A stretch of DNA of 64,000 nucleotides from an uncultured Blautia sp. (GTDB lineage Bacteria; Bacillota; Clostridia; Lachnospirales; Lachnospiraceae): contig CALBGI010000079.1 of the NCBI GenBank assembly GCA_937893675.1, forward strand, positions 1 through 64,000, read 5' to 3'. How positions within the stretch are numbered: position 1 is the first letter of the stretch; each line of letters opens with the position of its first letter. Both the position numbers and the translations under genes were made by a program. The notes beneath the pieces were generated by a model that was not told the DNA's origin, searched no databases, and saw only the letters and a list, made by a program, of their open reading frames with translations. Positions 26,199 to 34,512 of the stretch are shown here, piece by piece.

Positions 26199-27227
26199 TT
26201 ATGAAGAAGCGAGAGGAAGCTCCATAGGCTCCCCATAAAAGGGAGTCAGGTTTTCTGATTGCTGCCGCGCAAGCCCTTCCCAGTCGTCATCATCTGCTTT
26301 TGGCAGATGCCTTTGCAGGCGCAGGGTAACGCTTTTCTCCTGCGCCGAGGGCAGCTGGCAGGAAAACCAAAGCTGAAGGCTGTCCAAATAATGACTCCCT
26401 GCCCCCTCCTCTTGTTCAAAAAGCCCGAGACCGGCAAGCTCCTGGCCATTCTTTCCAAGGACGCAAAGTCCCGCAATGATATCTTCTCCTGCGGCCTCGT
26501 AGCGCCTACGCTGCTCCTGATCCATCTCTACCTCAACCAAGCCTTGTACAACAACCGATGATCTCTTTATATGGCTCGCTCTGACAGTGAAATCCTCAAA
26601 CTTCCACTCTATCTCCGGCAGGGACTGCACCTTCGCTTCGACATTCACAGTGTAGCGCAGCTTCCGATTCTCATACCGTTTGTTTTCCCGGTACACTCTC
26701 ACCTCCTGCCTCACCTCAAAAGGCTCAGCAACTTCTTTTTCCGCAAGATTCGCAGTAAATACAAGGTTTTTTCCATATTGCCGGGTCAATACCGGAGAAA
26801 TTTCTTCGCCGTCTATTTCCATCTTCAGAGTTTCCATTTCATAAAGCTTTCCTTCCTCTGTGGGCACAGCCCAGACCATAAGCCGCATTCCGTCAAAACA
26901 GAGTTCCTTTATTTCCAGCAGCTGGCTTGCCGTTCCCGCCACTGCGACCTCCTTTTGAAAAATTTCTTCCGGCACCCAGCCCGCATTAAGCCCTATAACT
27001 TTGCGAAAATCAAATTTCCCTGCAGCTCCTACCAGCATGCTTCCAATAAGAAGCATAGCCGAAAGGGCTGCCGCCAGCAAAATACAGCGTTGCCCGGACA
27101 GACGACGCTGCCTCTTCTTTTGGATTTGTTCCGGTTTTCTCATATATTCGTCTACTGTCTTTGCCACGGCTTTATGGAAGCCTTCCGGCATTTGCGGATA
27201 TTCTTTTTCCCATTGCTTTTTATCCAT
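26199..27227 (-). CDS. Putative anti-sigma factor, membrane-anchored
   Basis: A 342-residue protein. It has an N-terminal cytoplasmic part of about 48 residues (charged, Lys/Arg/Gln-rich), one membrane segment (about 50-70, LLAAALSAMLLIGSMLVGAAG) and a large extracytoplasmic beta-rich domain resembling DUF4179/DUF5643-type proteins. It begins two bases after the ECF sigma gene ends on the same strand. That pairing is the main evidence for an anti-sigma role: the short N-terminus would hold the sigma factor and the outer domain would sense the signal. The signal is unknown. Confidence 0.75.
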   Translation of the reverse strand: MDKKQWEKEYPQMPEGFHKAVAKTVDEYMRKPEQIQKKRQRRLSGQRCILLAAALSAMLLIGSMLVGAAGKFDFRKVIGLNAGWVPEEIFQKEVAVAGTASQLLEIKELCFDGMRLMVWAVPTEEGKLYEMETLKMEIDGEEISPVLTRQYGKNLVFTANLAEKEVAEPFEVRQEVRVYRENKRYENRKLRYTVNVEAKVQSLPEIEWKFEDFTVRASHIKRSSVVVQGLVEVEMDQEQRRRYEAAGEDIIAGLCVLGKNGQELAGLGLFEQEEGAGSHYLDSLQLWFSCQLPSAQEKSVTLRLQRHLPKADDDDWEGLARQQSENLTPFYGEPMELPLASS

Positions 27228-27229
27228 GG

Positions 27230-27694
27230 CTATTCCTCCTCCAGCAATTTGCGCAGCTTTTTGCGTGCTCTGTGCAGACGGCTTTTTACCGTTCCTAGGG
27301 AAAGCTGAAGCATCTCTCCTGTTTCCCTCAAATCAAATCCCTCCAGATAGTGAAGCACCAACACCACCCGGAATTCCTCCGGCAGCGAAGCCAGCGCCTC
27401 ATAAAGACCGCTGTAGGTTTCTTTTCCTGGCTGTCCCTGCAGCCACGTCTCATCAAAGCTCACTTCCCTGCTTCTTCTTTTGCTCAGATTGCAGCATTCA
27501 TGAATCAAAATACGGATAAGCCAGGTTTTTGCGTATGCATCGTTTCTGAGCCCGGGCAGTTTTTCAAATGCTTTGGCAATCGCCTCCTGGGCTGCGTCTG
27601 CACAGTCCTCATCTTGCCTGAGAATGGATTTGGCAATCCGGTACAGCTGCTGCTCGTTTTCTAAAATCAGTTTTCCAAAAGCCTCTTTTTCCAT
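27230..27694 (-). CDS. ECF-type RNA polymerase sigma factor
   Basis: A 154-residue sigma-70 family protein containing regions 2 and 4 only. Region 2 includes DCADAAQEAIAKAFEKLPGLRNDAYAKTWLIRIL, and region 4 includes LPEEFRVVLVLHYLEGFDLRETGEMLQLSLGTVKSRLHRARKKLR. ATG 27694 has GGAGG 9 bases upstream; the reading from 27841 lacks one and extends past the family's length. Its neighbour is the likely anti-sigma factor. An ECF-like promoter is visible upstream, suggesting autoregulation. Confidence 0.93.
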   Translation of the reverse strand: MEKEAFGKLILENEQQLYRIAKSILRQDEDCADAAQEAIAKAFEKLPGLRNDAYAKTWLIRILIHECCNLSKRRSREVSFDETWLQGQPGKETYSGLYEALASLPEEFRVVLVLHYLEGFDLRETGEMLQLSLGTVKSRLHRARKKLRKLLEEE

Positions 27695-27761
27695 ATCCTG
27701 CCCCCTCCGCCAAAGCTTTTGTGCCCTCCCCCTCTGTGGAGGATTTATTTTCTTTTGTCTA

Positions 27762-27790
27762 TTAGACTGCGTACCATGGAAAAAGGTTCC
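27762..27790 (-). promoter_or_regulatory. Candidate ECF-type autopromoter
   Basis: Minus-strand GGAACC (27785-27790) with GTCTAA (27762-27767) at 17 bases resembles the GAAC...GTC pattern of ECF promoters, and lies 68 bases upstream of the sigma factor start. There is no sigma-A-like -10/-35 pair at this place. Weak evidence. Confidence 0.35.
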
Positions 27791-27827
27791 CCGCAAAGAA
27801 AATATTTCCATAGAAATTTCCCATATG

Positions 27828-27868
27828 AAAAACAGAACCACGGCAAAGCTCTGCTCTGCTATGGTTCT
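27828..27868 (-). terminator. Intrinsic terminator between Rpn remnant and sigma gene
   Basis: AGAACCA/TGGTTCT arms (27834-27840 and 27862-27868) with further internal pairing, followed by GTTTTT on the minus strand. It follows the decayed Rpn gene and isolates the sigma operon. A weaker T tract follows on the plus strand. Confidence 0.65.
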
Positions 27869-27891
27869 GTCTTTCGTAGCATTTTAGTTGA

Positions 27892-28338
27892 CATCATGCG
27901 CGCCGCGCGTCTGTCTGACATCCCTTCGAGCCTCGTCCCCGGAAAGCTTAAACTGTTCTGTAATTCGTTTCTGAATATCTTCCTCCGAAAACTTCATTTC
28001 CCGGCACACGCAGGAGAGGCTCCCTTTTCAATATATTGACGGATCTGATAAATAAACTGCGAATACTCCATAAGCGGCCTGCAGTTTTCCATAAGCTTTT
28101 GATTGCTGCCATAATTGATATTGAGCACCAGCGCCTGGCACTCCAGTGTCGTAACTGTCAAAAAGTCAATATCTTCATAATCTGATCCGCTGAGGGCATT
28201 ATAAAGTTGCAGTAGCTTCTTTCTGTCCCGAAAAATAAACCGAAACAGTGTATCCTTGTGTGTTCTTTGCGCAGTTGCGTCTTTATCTGGTGTGAAGGTG
28301 GCGTAAGCTTTCTTTTTGCTTCGCCCATGATTTTTAGA
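27892..28338 (-). pseudogene. Decayed Rpn/PD-(D/E)XK nuclease-family gene, N-terminal and late parts
   Basis: One minus-strand frame reads HKDTLFRFIFRDRKKLLQL, the N-terminal signature of the Rpn-type putative transposases common in Lachnospiraceae. After about 45 residues it jumps at TLE-CQALVLNINYGSNQ to the later part of the family, so the catalytic middle is deleted. It then meets a TGA, and the remaining C-terminal sequence (KFSEEDIQKRITEQF) continues in another frame. There is no in-frame start. I read this as a pseudogene with an internal deletion and a frameshift. A second remnant of the same family is at 55950-56465. Confidence 0.7.
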
Positions 28339-28341
28339 ATT

Positions 28342-29370
28342 TTAAATCTGCAAATCTTTAGCGTACGTAAAAGAAATCACATCTCGTGGCTCCGTTTCTT
28401 TATACGCCCTTTCTTCATGCATAAAACTTATAATCTCATCTTTTGTCATACGGCCAAGCTTGTGTATCACTATATCCAATATCTTTTTTTCTTCCTCACA
28501 CAGGGAAGGGAATTCCGGCCGTTCAGGCATATAAAAGCGATACGCCAAAGCTTCTCCCATCTCTATCTCTTCGCATGGCACTCCCTTCAGATCAATAATA
28601 GATTCATGGGCGATCGGCACAGCTCCCATAGGCAGCGCCTGATAAGCCAATCCGGTAATCGCCTGATTTCTTTTTTTATATGAAAGCGCATCGCTATACC
28701 ACAACAGCTTCATCAACTTTACTTTATACAAATTCGTAATTTCAGAAGAACTCGCAAAATACCGGATCACATCTACAACTTTATCAAGAGACAGAGAAGT
28801 ATTTCCCTGCATTGTCAGATTTTTAACCATTCCGGCATATCTCGCCCGCACAGCTTTTCGCAGATAACTGTCTCTCTCGCACTCGTACAGATTCGTAGCT
28901 GTAGTAAAATATCTGTCATATGATGTTTCTGGCAGCAATTTCCGAGCCCCTGAGAGAAGAATCAAAAACCATTCCGGATCTTGTTCTAACTTTCTCAGTA
29001 TCGTATCATGCGCCCGATCCTGCACCTGATGACTTTCATATCTGGTAATCGTTTTCGCTCCCCAGCCAAGCAGCAGGCAAAGATCTTTCTGACTGATTCT
29101 GTATTTTTTACGAATTGCACTGATTTCGTCAGAAGTCAAAAGCCCCTTCGCTCTGCGATAAGCATCTTTCATTGCAATATCGTTCCTGCAGATCATATCT
29201 TCTTCCGCATATAGTTCTTTTGCTTCGTCACAGTAAAGATACTCTGCATCATAATCTAGCGGCACATTTTTAAAGGTAGTATGTTCTTTCACTCGGACAG
29301 TCTGCAGCATATGCTCTTCCATACAACACAGACACAGCTTATTCTGACTGCTGATCTGCTTCATTTCCAT
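28342..29370 (-). CDS. MqsA-type antitoxin with C-terminal SocA/Panacea (DUF4065) domain
   Basis: A 342-residue protein. The N-terminus has Cys clusters (CLCC near residue 13, YLYC near 47) resembling the MqsA zinc region, though the second CxxC is incomplete. A helix-turn-helix follows (about 78-110: TSDEISAIRKKYRISQKDL, LGWGAKTITRYESHQ). The C-terminal 150 residues hold the SocA-like domain with VKLMKLLWYSDALSY and ITGLAYQALPMGAVP, the region known as Panacea in hyperpromiscuous antitoxins. It follows the putative toxin gene by 11 bases. The helix-turn-helix should bind the palindrome at 29844-29863. Confidence 0.85.
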   Translation of the reverse strand: MEMKQISSQNKLCLCCMEEHMLQTVRVKEHTTFKNVPLDYDAEYLYCDEAKELYAEEDMICRNDIAMKDAYRRAKGLLTSDEISAIRKKYRISQKDLCLLLGWGAKTITRYESHQVQDRAHDTILRKLEQDPEWFLILLSGARKLLPETSYDRYFTTATNLYECERDSYLRKAVRARYAGMVKNLTMQGNTSLSLDKVVDVIRYFASSSEITNLYKVKLMKLLWYSDALSYKKRNQAITGLAYQALPMGAVPIAHESIIDLKGVPCEEIEMGEALAYRFYMPERPEFPSLCEEEKKILDIVIHKLGRMTKDEIISFMHEERAYKETEPRDVISFTYAKDLQI

Positions 29371-29381
29371 AAAAACACCTC

Positions 29382-29828
29382 CTAAGCTTTCCCCCTGCGA
29401 TATGGAAACATCTCCGCCCTAAACGCCTTTTCCGCCAAATGAAATGACATTACAAAGGTCGTCGCCCTGACATAAGCTCCCAGAAGCTCCACTCTAATCT
29501 TAATGTATACCTCATCTGTTCCATGATAAATTTTTCCAAATTCCCGCATTTCACTTCGTTTGGGAAATCGTAAATCTCGAACAGTTCTCATGTATTCTTC
29601 CACTGTCAGTGTTTTTAATTCCCGTTTGAGCGCTTCCACTGGATTTTCTCCCGGAAACAGTACGCTCATTGCATATCGGTTTGTGTACTTTTCTTCTCTT
29701 TCTTTATCTACCAGTCTGTATTCCTGGAAGTAAATTTCTGCTCCATTAGACAGGGCATATTTCAGATTCTGAAGATATGCCTTCACTTCCTGCTCGCTTT
29801 CAATTCGTGAACTGGCTTCTTCCTTCAA
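29382..29828 (-). CDS. Putative toxin partner of the MqsA/SocA antitoxin
   Basis: A 148-residue protein, not recognised from sequence alone. It has mixed charge, no membrane segment and a C-terminal segment VYIKIRVELLGAYVRATTFVMSFHLAEKAF that reads like a beta-sheet core with an Arg and a His. It starts at TTG 29828, with GGGGAGGG just upstream, and directly precedes the antitoxin gene. The toxin assignment rests on this position, on the size and on the shared promoter and operator. The mode of toxicity cannot be read. Confidence 0.6.
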   Translation of the reverse strand: MKEEASSRIESEQEVKAYLQNLKYALSNGAEIYFQEYRLVDKEREEKYTNRYAMSVLFPGENPVEALKRELKTLTVEEYMRTVRDLRFPKRSEMREFGKIYHGTDEVYIKIRVELLGAYVRATTFVMSFHLAEKAFRAEMFPYRRGKA

Positions 29829-29843
29829 ATCGTCCCTCCCCTC

Positions 29844-29863
29844 AAAGTATCATTTGATACTTT
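29844..29863. promoter_or_regulatory. Palindromic operator of the toxin-antitoxin pair
   Basis: A perfect inverted repeat, AAAGTATCA on one arm and TGATACTTT on the other, with a 2-base centre. It lies between the -10 box and the toxin ribosome site, where antitoxin binding would block transcription. Confidence 0.75.
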
Positions 29864-29864
29864 T

Positions 29865-29893
29865 ATAATATAGCTCACCGACCATTTTGTCAA
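29865..29893 (-). promoter_or_regulatory. Promoter of the toxin-antitoxin pair
   Basis: Minus-strand TTGACA (29888-29893) and TATTAT (29865-29870) with a 17-base spacer; a strong sigma-A match. Confidence 0.85.
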
Positions 29894-29905
29894 TCTATAT
29901 CGTTC

Positions 29906-29947
29906 GACAAAAGAAAACGCCGCCCTTACGGACAGCGTTTTCTTTTT
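29906..29947 (-). terminator. Terminator of the rhaBA operon
   Basis: AGAAAACGC/GCGTTTTCT arms (29912-29920 and 29935-29943) with T tracts on both strands, 45 bases past the rhaA stop. It separates rhaA from the toxin-antitoxin promoter. Confidence 0.8.
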
Positions 29948-29991
29948 GAATATGTGTGTATATAGATAGTATAAGTAAGATGGCAAGGAAA

Positions 29992-31251
29992 TTATCTCTT
30001 GGAGAGAACTTCTTCCTCATATTTGGTAACCTCGGAGAACCATTCTCTGTCGCCCAGAACACCGCACTCTTCACAGTAGTGCTGCCATACATCACCAAAC
30101 GGCATGGTCTTCATCTCATCCTGACGTACCATAAGCTCGGTGAGCTTATTCTCATCCTGCAGACCTTTCAGCACTTCATTCGGTGTACACAGCGCATTGA
30201 GAAGAGCCTTCTGCATACTTCTCATGCCAACTGTCCATGCGGAAATACGGTTAATGCTTGCATCAAAATAATCCATAGCGATATATACGCGGTTCAGAGC
30301 GTCATTGCGGACAATCTCTTTTGCGATTTCTTTTGTCTCATCGTCCAAAAGAACGGTGTGATCGGAATCCCAGCGGATTGCACGGGTTACATGAAGCGCC
30401 AGCTCCGGGAAGAAGCACAGAAGCGCCGGAATCTTGTCGGAAACCACCTCTGTGGGATGATAATGACCGTTGTCCATCAGCGGCAGGCATTTATCCTTGT
30501 GCGCTGCGGCAAAGCTCAGTGCAAATTCCGCACTTCCTGTAGTGTAAGCTTCCACGCCGATACCAAAAACTTTGGACTCCACGCAGGGTTTTACTTTGTC
30601 AAAATCATACGGCTCGGAAAGGATCTCCTCAATCGCCTCTTTGTAACGCATTCTCGGTCCCATTCTGTCCGCCGGAACATCTTTATAACCATCTCCGGTC
30701 CAAATATTCATAACACAGGGAATACCGGTCTGCTCTGCAAAGTACTGAGAAATACGGATGCAGGCTTTGCCGTGAGCGATCCAGAAATCTCTGGTAGCCT
30801 TGTCCGGGCTTGACAGTGTCAGGCCATCTTTTACCTTGTCATGAGAGAAGAAGGTAGGATTGAAGTCAAGACCCATGTTGTGCTTTTTCGCAAAATCCAC
30901 CCATTTCTGGAAATGCTTCGGCTCCAGCTTGTCTCTGTCAACAAACTCGCCGTCCTCAAAAATAGCGTAGCATGCATGCACATTGATCTTCTTCTGTCCG
31001 GGAACAAGAGTAAATACTTTTTCCATATCAGCCAGAAGCTGCTCCGGTGTCGTTGCCTTTCCGGGATAGTTTCCGGTCGTCTGGATTCCTCCGGTCAGCG
31101 GTCCGTCATGGTCAAATCCGGTGACATCGTCACCCTGCCAGCAATGCATGGACACCGGTACTTTTTTCAGTGTCTCGATCGCTTTGTCTGTGTCAACGCC
31201 GATAGCCGCATACAGTTCTTTTGCGGACTGGTATCTCTCCTGTGTAGTCAT
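29992..31251 (-). CDS. rhaA: L-rhamnose isomerase
   Basis: A 419-residue enzyme that converts L-rhamnose to L-rhamnulose. The sequence follows the RhaA family along its length: VPVSMHCWQGDDVTGF near residue 31, GIQTTGNYPGKA, DFNPTFFSHDKVKDG, NIWTGDGYKD, and metal-site segments LMDNGHYHPTEVVSDK and IRWDSDHTVLL. Length is as usual. It lies 27 bases after rhaB, so the two are one operon. It is a cytoplasmic, metal-dependent enzyme. Confidence 0.97.
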   Translation of the reverse strand: MTTQERYQSAKELYAAIGVDTDKAIETLKKVPVSMHCWQGDDVTGFDHDGPLTGGIQTTGNYPGKATTPEQLLADMEKVFTLVPGQKKINVHACYAIFEDGEFVDRDKLEPKHFQKWVDFAKKHNMGLDFNPTFFSHDKVKDGLTLSSPDKATRDFWIAHGKACIRISQYFAEQTGIPCVMNIWTGDGYKDVPADRMGPRMRYKEAIEEILSEPYDFDKVKPCVESKVFGIGVEAYTTGSAEFALSFAAAHKDKCLPLMDNGHYHPTEVVSDKIPALLCFFPELALHVTRAIRWDSDHTVLLDDETKEIAKEIVRNDALNRVYIAMDYFDASINRISAWTVGMRSMQKALLNALCTPNEVLKGLQDENKLTELMVRQDEMKTMPFGDVWQHYCEECGVLGDREWFSEVTKYEEEVLSKR

Positions 31252-31278
31252 GTTGCTTTTCCTCCTTATTTTTCACGC

Positions 31279-32682
31279 TTATGCGTGATAAATTTTGATG
31301 TCAAATGATTCGTGGATGCAGGTACGTGCTTCCGGAACAGATTTGAACTCGCCGGATTTGAGCATCTGCGCAGTGATATTTCCAATGGCTGTTGCCTCTC
31401 CGGGACCTGCATGAACCTCCTTGCCGGTGGCCTTTGCCGTCAGCTCGTTTAAATAGCCGGCATTGGAACCGCCTCCCACAACGCAGATACGGCTGTAGGT
31501 ACGTCCGGTCATCTCCTCCAGTTCCTTCGCGGTCTTTGCATAGCATTCTGCAAGGCTGGTGTAAATAACCGTTGCCAGCTCGCCCAGAGTCTCCGGAACC
31601 TGCTGTCCGGTTCTGCGGCAGTAATCCTTTACTTCCTCGGTCATGTTATCCGGGGAAAGGAAGCACTCATCGTTTGCGTCCACTCTGGACGGGAAATTCT
31701 TTGCCTCTTCTGCCATTGCGCAGATTTCCGCAAAGCTGTACGCGTCATTTACCTCATGGCGCACAGACTGGATCATCCACAGACCCATGATGTTCTTCAG
31801 ATAGCGGAAACGGCCTGCATAACCGCCTTCGTTTGTCAGGTTCATTTCACAGCTCTTCCTGGAGCAGTCTGCAGTTTCTCTCTCCAGTCCCATTAAGGAC
31901 CAGGTGCCGGAGCTGATGTAGATAAAATCATCATCATTTGCCGGAACCGCAAGAACTGCGGAACCAGTGTCGTGAGTTGCCGGAGCAACCACTTCCAGGT
32001 CAAAGCCAACCTCTTCTTTGATCTTGTCGCTCAGGTTTCCGATCACGGTTCCCGGCATAATCAGCTTCTGGAAAATCTTCCGCGGATAGCCCAGCATATC
32101 GATAAGCTCATAATCCCAGTCTTTTGTATGCGGATTTACAAGCTGTCCGGTAGTAGCCTCCGTGTACTCGCAGGTTCTTTTGCCGGTGAGCAGATAGTGG
32201 AAATAGTCCGGTACATGAAGAAGGGTTTCTGCCTGCTCCAGATATTCCGGATGTTTTTTCTTCACTGCCATCAGCTGATATACAGTATTAAAAATCGCCT
32301 TCTGGATACCCGTACGTGCGTACAGATCTTCCAGAGAAATAATCTTATATACTTCCTCATCCATACCTTCGGTACGATGATCACGATATCCCACGGTATT
32401 TCCAAGAACGTTTCCGTCCTTATCAAGAAGCACAAAATCCACGCCCCAGGTGTCCACGCCCATACTTACCGGAATCTTTCCGATTTCCTTACATTTCTTA
32501 AGGCCGTTGACTACCTCCTGAAACAGACGGTCAAATTCCCAGCAAAGCTCATCGCCTTTTTTTACCATGCCGTTTTCAAAACGGTATATCTCCTCCAGGA
32601 CCATTTTCCCATTCTCCATGTGTCCCAGGATGTGACGTCCGCTGGATGCTCCAATGTCTACCGCCAGATAATATGTTGCCAT
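31279..32682 (-). CDS. rhaB: Rhamnulokinase
   Basis: A 467-residue FGGY-family kinase that phosphorylates L-rhamnulose to L-rhamnulose 1-phosphate. The nucleotide-site opening is YLAVDIGASSGRHILG, and GVDTWGVDFVLLD is the family-specific second motif. The C-terminal lobe shows CVVGGGSNAGYLNELTAKATG and AGPGEATAIGNI. It has a good GAGGAGG ribosome site. The rhaBA order on one transcript is standard. No rhaD aldolase is in the window, so the product must be cleaved by an enzyme encoded elsewhere. Confidence 0.96.
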   Translation of the reverse strand: MATYYLAVDIGASSGRHILGHMENGKMVLEEIYRFENGMVKKGDELCWEFDRLFQEVVNGLKKCKEIGKIPVSMGVDTWGVDFVLLDKDGNVLGNTVGYRDHRTEGMDEEVYKIISLEDLYARTGIQKAIFNTVYQLMAVKKKHPEYLEQAETLLHVPDYFHYLLTGKRTCEYTEATTGQLVNPHTKDWDYELIDMLGYPRKIFQKLIMPGTVIGNLSDKIKEEVGFDLEVVAPATHDTGSAVLAVPANDDDFIYISSGTWSLMGLERETADCSRKSCEMNLTNEGGYAGRFRYLKNIMGLWMIQSVRHEVNDAYSFAEICAMAEEAKNFPSRVDANDECFLSPDNMTEEVKDYCRRTGQQVPETLGELATVIYTSLAECYAKTAKELEEMTGRTYSRICVVGGGSNAGYLNELTAKATGKEVHAGPGEATAIGNITAQMLKSGEFKSVPEARTCIHESFDIKIYHA

Positions 32683-32760
32683 AACAATACCTCCTCAATA
32701 TGTAAGTTTTGTCTTCTGTGAGGCCCTCAAAGCCTCTTCAAAGGTTCTCTGCTTTCATAT

Positions 32761-32793
32761 TTGATGATACCATAATACTACAGGCATCATCAA
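32761..32793. promoter_or_regulatory. Inverted repeat upstream of rhaBA
   Basis: TTGATGAT/ATCATCAA arms of 8 bases with a 17-base centre, about 80 bases ahead of rhaB. On the minus strand TTGATG and TATCAT at 18 bases could be the promoter, with each arm overlapping a box. This is a likely operator, with the regulator unknown. Confidence 0.45.
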
Positions 32794-32849
32794 GTGGTAA
32801 GAACCTCTTTTGTCCAAAAAAGGGTCCTTATTTGCAAGGTGTCCTCTTC

Positions 32850-34220
32850 TTAATTCAAATAACAGATTTTCTTCTGTAATTCTCCCACGGAGCCCGCAAA
32901 GCCGGCAGATGCCAGGGACTGCATCGCTGCGCCGCAGGCTGCCTCCTCCTCATACCGGGGGATTTTAACCGGCATACGGAATCTCTCTTCCACCAGCTCC
33001 CGCAGGAGAACATTTCTGCGCAGTCCGTTTCCGGATCCCACAAGCTGCACTGCTTTGCTTCCTGTCATGCTGCACATTTCCCTGTACATGTCGTAAAGCT
33101 CTTCCACAATACCGCCAAGCATGCCCAGCGTCATTGCGCCCGGATGAAAGTTTTCTACGCCAATTCCACTGATGCAGCCTCTCTCTTTCGGATTGCTTCT
33201 GGTACCGGAAAAGGTAGTGCGGATTTTCCAGGCAGCTTCTTTTCCGTAGGCTTCCATAAATTCTCTTGCCTGACGTTCCATGAAATCGTAAAGTGGATCT
33301 TCTTTTCCGGAAGCTTCCCGGTAAAACTGTTCCAGCATGGCATAGGCTCTCCCTCCGCACAGACCGGAGCCGGCCATAAGGTAAAGGCCATCGCAATAGG
33401 GCCTCAGCTCTATGGAGCCCGTTGCCTCCACAAAGCTTGCCGCACCAAAGGACACCTGGCTTCCTGTTCCGATGTTCACCAAAACCGTATTTGACAAATC
33501 CTGCACTGTCCCAAGAACGCTTGCCTGGTTATCGCCAAGAGATACACATACCGGAATACCGCCCGGAAAGCTGCCCGCAGTCGTCCCTATGATGCCGTGG
33601 CCAGGAAGAATCCTGGGCAGACAGGAAAGCTCCACGCCAAGTGCCTCCAGCTCTTCCCTGCAGAAATCTCCGATTTCCAGATCATACCCGCCCCAGCTTG
33701 CTGCCATGTCCCGGGCAATGACTGCATCGTTGCTTTCGCAGAGCCGCATTGCAACATAGTCGCTTATCGTCACCATCTTTTCGGCCGTGTTTGGAATCAG
33801 GCCTTTTTTCTGAAGATAATAATGGGTAGTCAGACCATAGCCGGAAGCCGCTGTTCCGGTTGCCTCGCCAAGAATCTCCGCGTAGGTTCTCCCGTCCTTG
33901 GTGAGCTCATTTCCGTTTCCGTCCTGCCAGGTGTAAAGAGGGCTCACCGCCTCTCCCCTGTGGTCCACATAGAGCATGCCATGCATTTGTCCGGTCATGC
34001 CAATGCTGTCGGGCCGCCCCTGTTTTTTTATCATGTCTTTTGCGAGCTGCATGCTCAGCTCCAGAATCTTTGCCGGATTCTGCACCCGGCTGGCTGCTGT
34101 GGGGCCTTTTGCAAAGGAATTATGGGAAAGCGTCCGGCTGTCCAGAAGCGTTCCGCTGTCTCCGTCCAGCATCACTATACTGATTGTTGTTGTGCCAATA
34201 TCAATTCCCATTGCACGCAT
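32850..34220 (-). CDS. FGGY-family kinase, sedoheptulokinase-like
   Basis: A 456-residue sugar kinase. ATG 34220 follows AGGAGG by 7 bases; the apparent extension to 34406 runs through a hairpin-rich leader. The start is GIDIGTTTISIVMLD, then IGMTGQMHGMLYVD, SPLYTWQDGNG, SWGGYDLEIGDF, SLGDNQASVLGT and NIGTGSQVSFG. Those resemble sedoheptulokinase more than xylulokinase, from my memory of the family. It follows a ribose-type ABC transporter on the same strand and probably phosphorylates the imported sugar. The exact substrate is open. Confidence 0.8.
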   Translation of the reverse strand: MRAMGIDIGTTTISIVMLDGDSGTLLDSRTLSHNSFAKGPTAASRVQNPAKILELSMQLAKDMIKKQGRPDSIGMTGQMHGMLYVDHRGEAVSPLYTWQDGNGNELTKDGRTYAEILGEATGTAASGYGLTTHYYLQKKGLIPNTAEKMVTISDYVAMRLCESNDAVIARDMAASWGGYDLEIGDFCREELEALGVELSCLPRILPGHGIIGTTAGSFPGGIPVCVSLGDNQASVLGTVQDLSNTVLVNIGTGSQVSFGAASFVEATGSIELRPYCDGLYLMAGSGLCGGRAYAMLEQFYREASGKEDPLYDFMERQAREFMEAYGKEAAWKIRTTFSGTRSNPKERGCISGIGVENFHPGAMTLGMLGGIVEELYDMYREMCSMTGSKAVQLVGSGNGLRRNVLLRELVEERFRMPVKIPRYEEEAACGAAMQSLASAGFAGSVGELQKKICYLN

Positions 34221-34268
34221 AGAAATTCCTCCTGTGCAGATGTCGATATAAGTATATCGAGATATAAG

Positions 34269-34298
34269 TACACCCCCAGGGTCTACCCTGGGGGTGTA
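34269..34298. other. GC-rich perfect hairpin ahead of the FGGY kinase
   Basis: Arms of 14 bases (TACACCCCCAGGGT and its complement) with a 2-base loop, about 50 bases before the kinase start. No T tract follows on either strand, so it is not a standard terminator. It may attenuate or stabilise the transcript. Confidence 0.7.
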
Positions 34299-34330
34299 AA
34301 ATGAATGATTACTGTCCTCATTCATATCCA

Positions 34331-34376
34331 TGAGCGCCACCTCAAAGCTTGCAGCTTCTCGGTGCTCGTTGCACTC
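34331..34376 (-). repeat. Structured hairpin repeat, copy 2
   Basis: Minus-strand RNA folds as GAGUGC...GCGCUC outside, CACC/GGUG in the middle and AAGCU-GCA-AGCUU at the tip. It is paralogous to 34462-34508 and differs at several bases, one tip pair being exchanged on both sides. The outer helix keeps pairing only by a G-U on this strand. Confidence 0.65.
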
Positions 34377-34461
34377 CACGAATGCCACTTCGTGTGCTTC
34401 GCACACTCAGTGTTCGCTGCGCTCATATAGGCTCGTGCTGCACTCCATGTTGTACTATACA

Positions 34462-34508
34462 TGAGTGCTCACCTCAAAGCCTACGGCTTTTCGGTGCTCG
34501 TTGCACTC
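34462..34508 (-). repeat. Structured hairpin repeat, copy 1
   Basis: Minus-strand RNA folds as GAGUGC...GCACUC, CACC/GGUG with flanking G-A mismatches, and AAAGCC-GUA-GGCUUU at the tip. It is the better-paired member of the pair and lies in the untranslated region between the binding-protein gene and the FGGY kinase. The sequence between the copies holds a third hairpin (GUGUGC-GAA-GCACAC). Confidence 0.65.
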
Positions 34509-34512
34509 GCAT

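Noticed and set aside
34269..34298. Intrinsic terminator
   Set aside because: The stem is strong, but neither strand has a T tract after it.
34221..34406. In-frame N-terminal extension of the FGGY kinase
   Set aside because: The extension translates a hairpin-rich leader; the ATG at 34220 has an AGGAGG site and begins the family's nucleotide motif.
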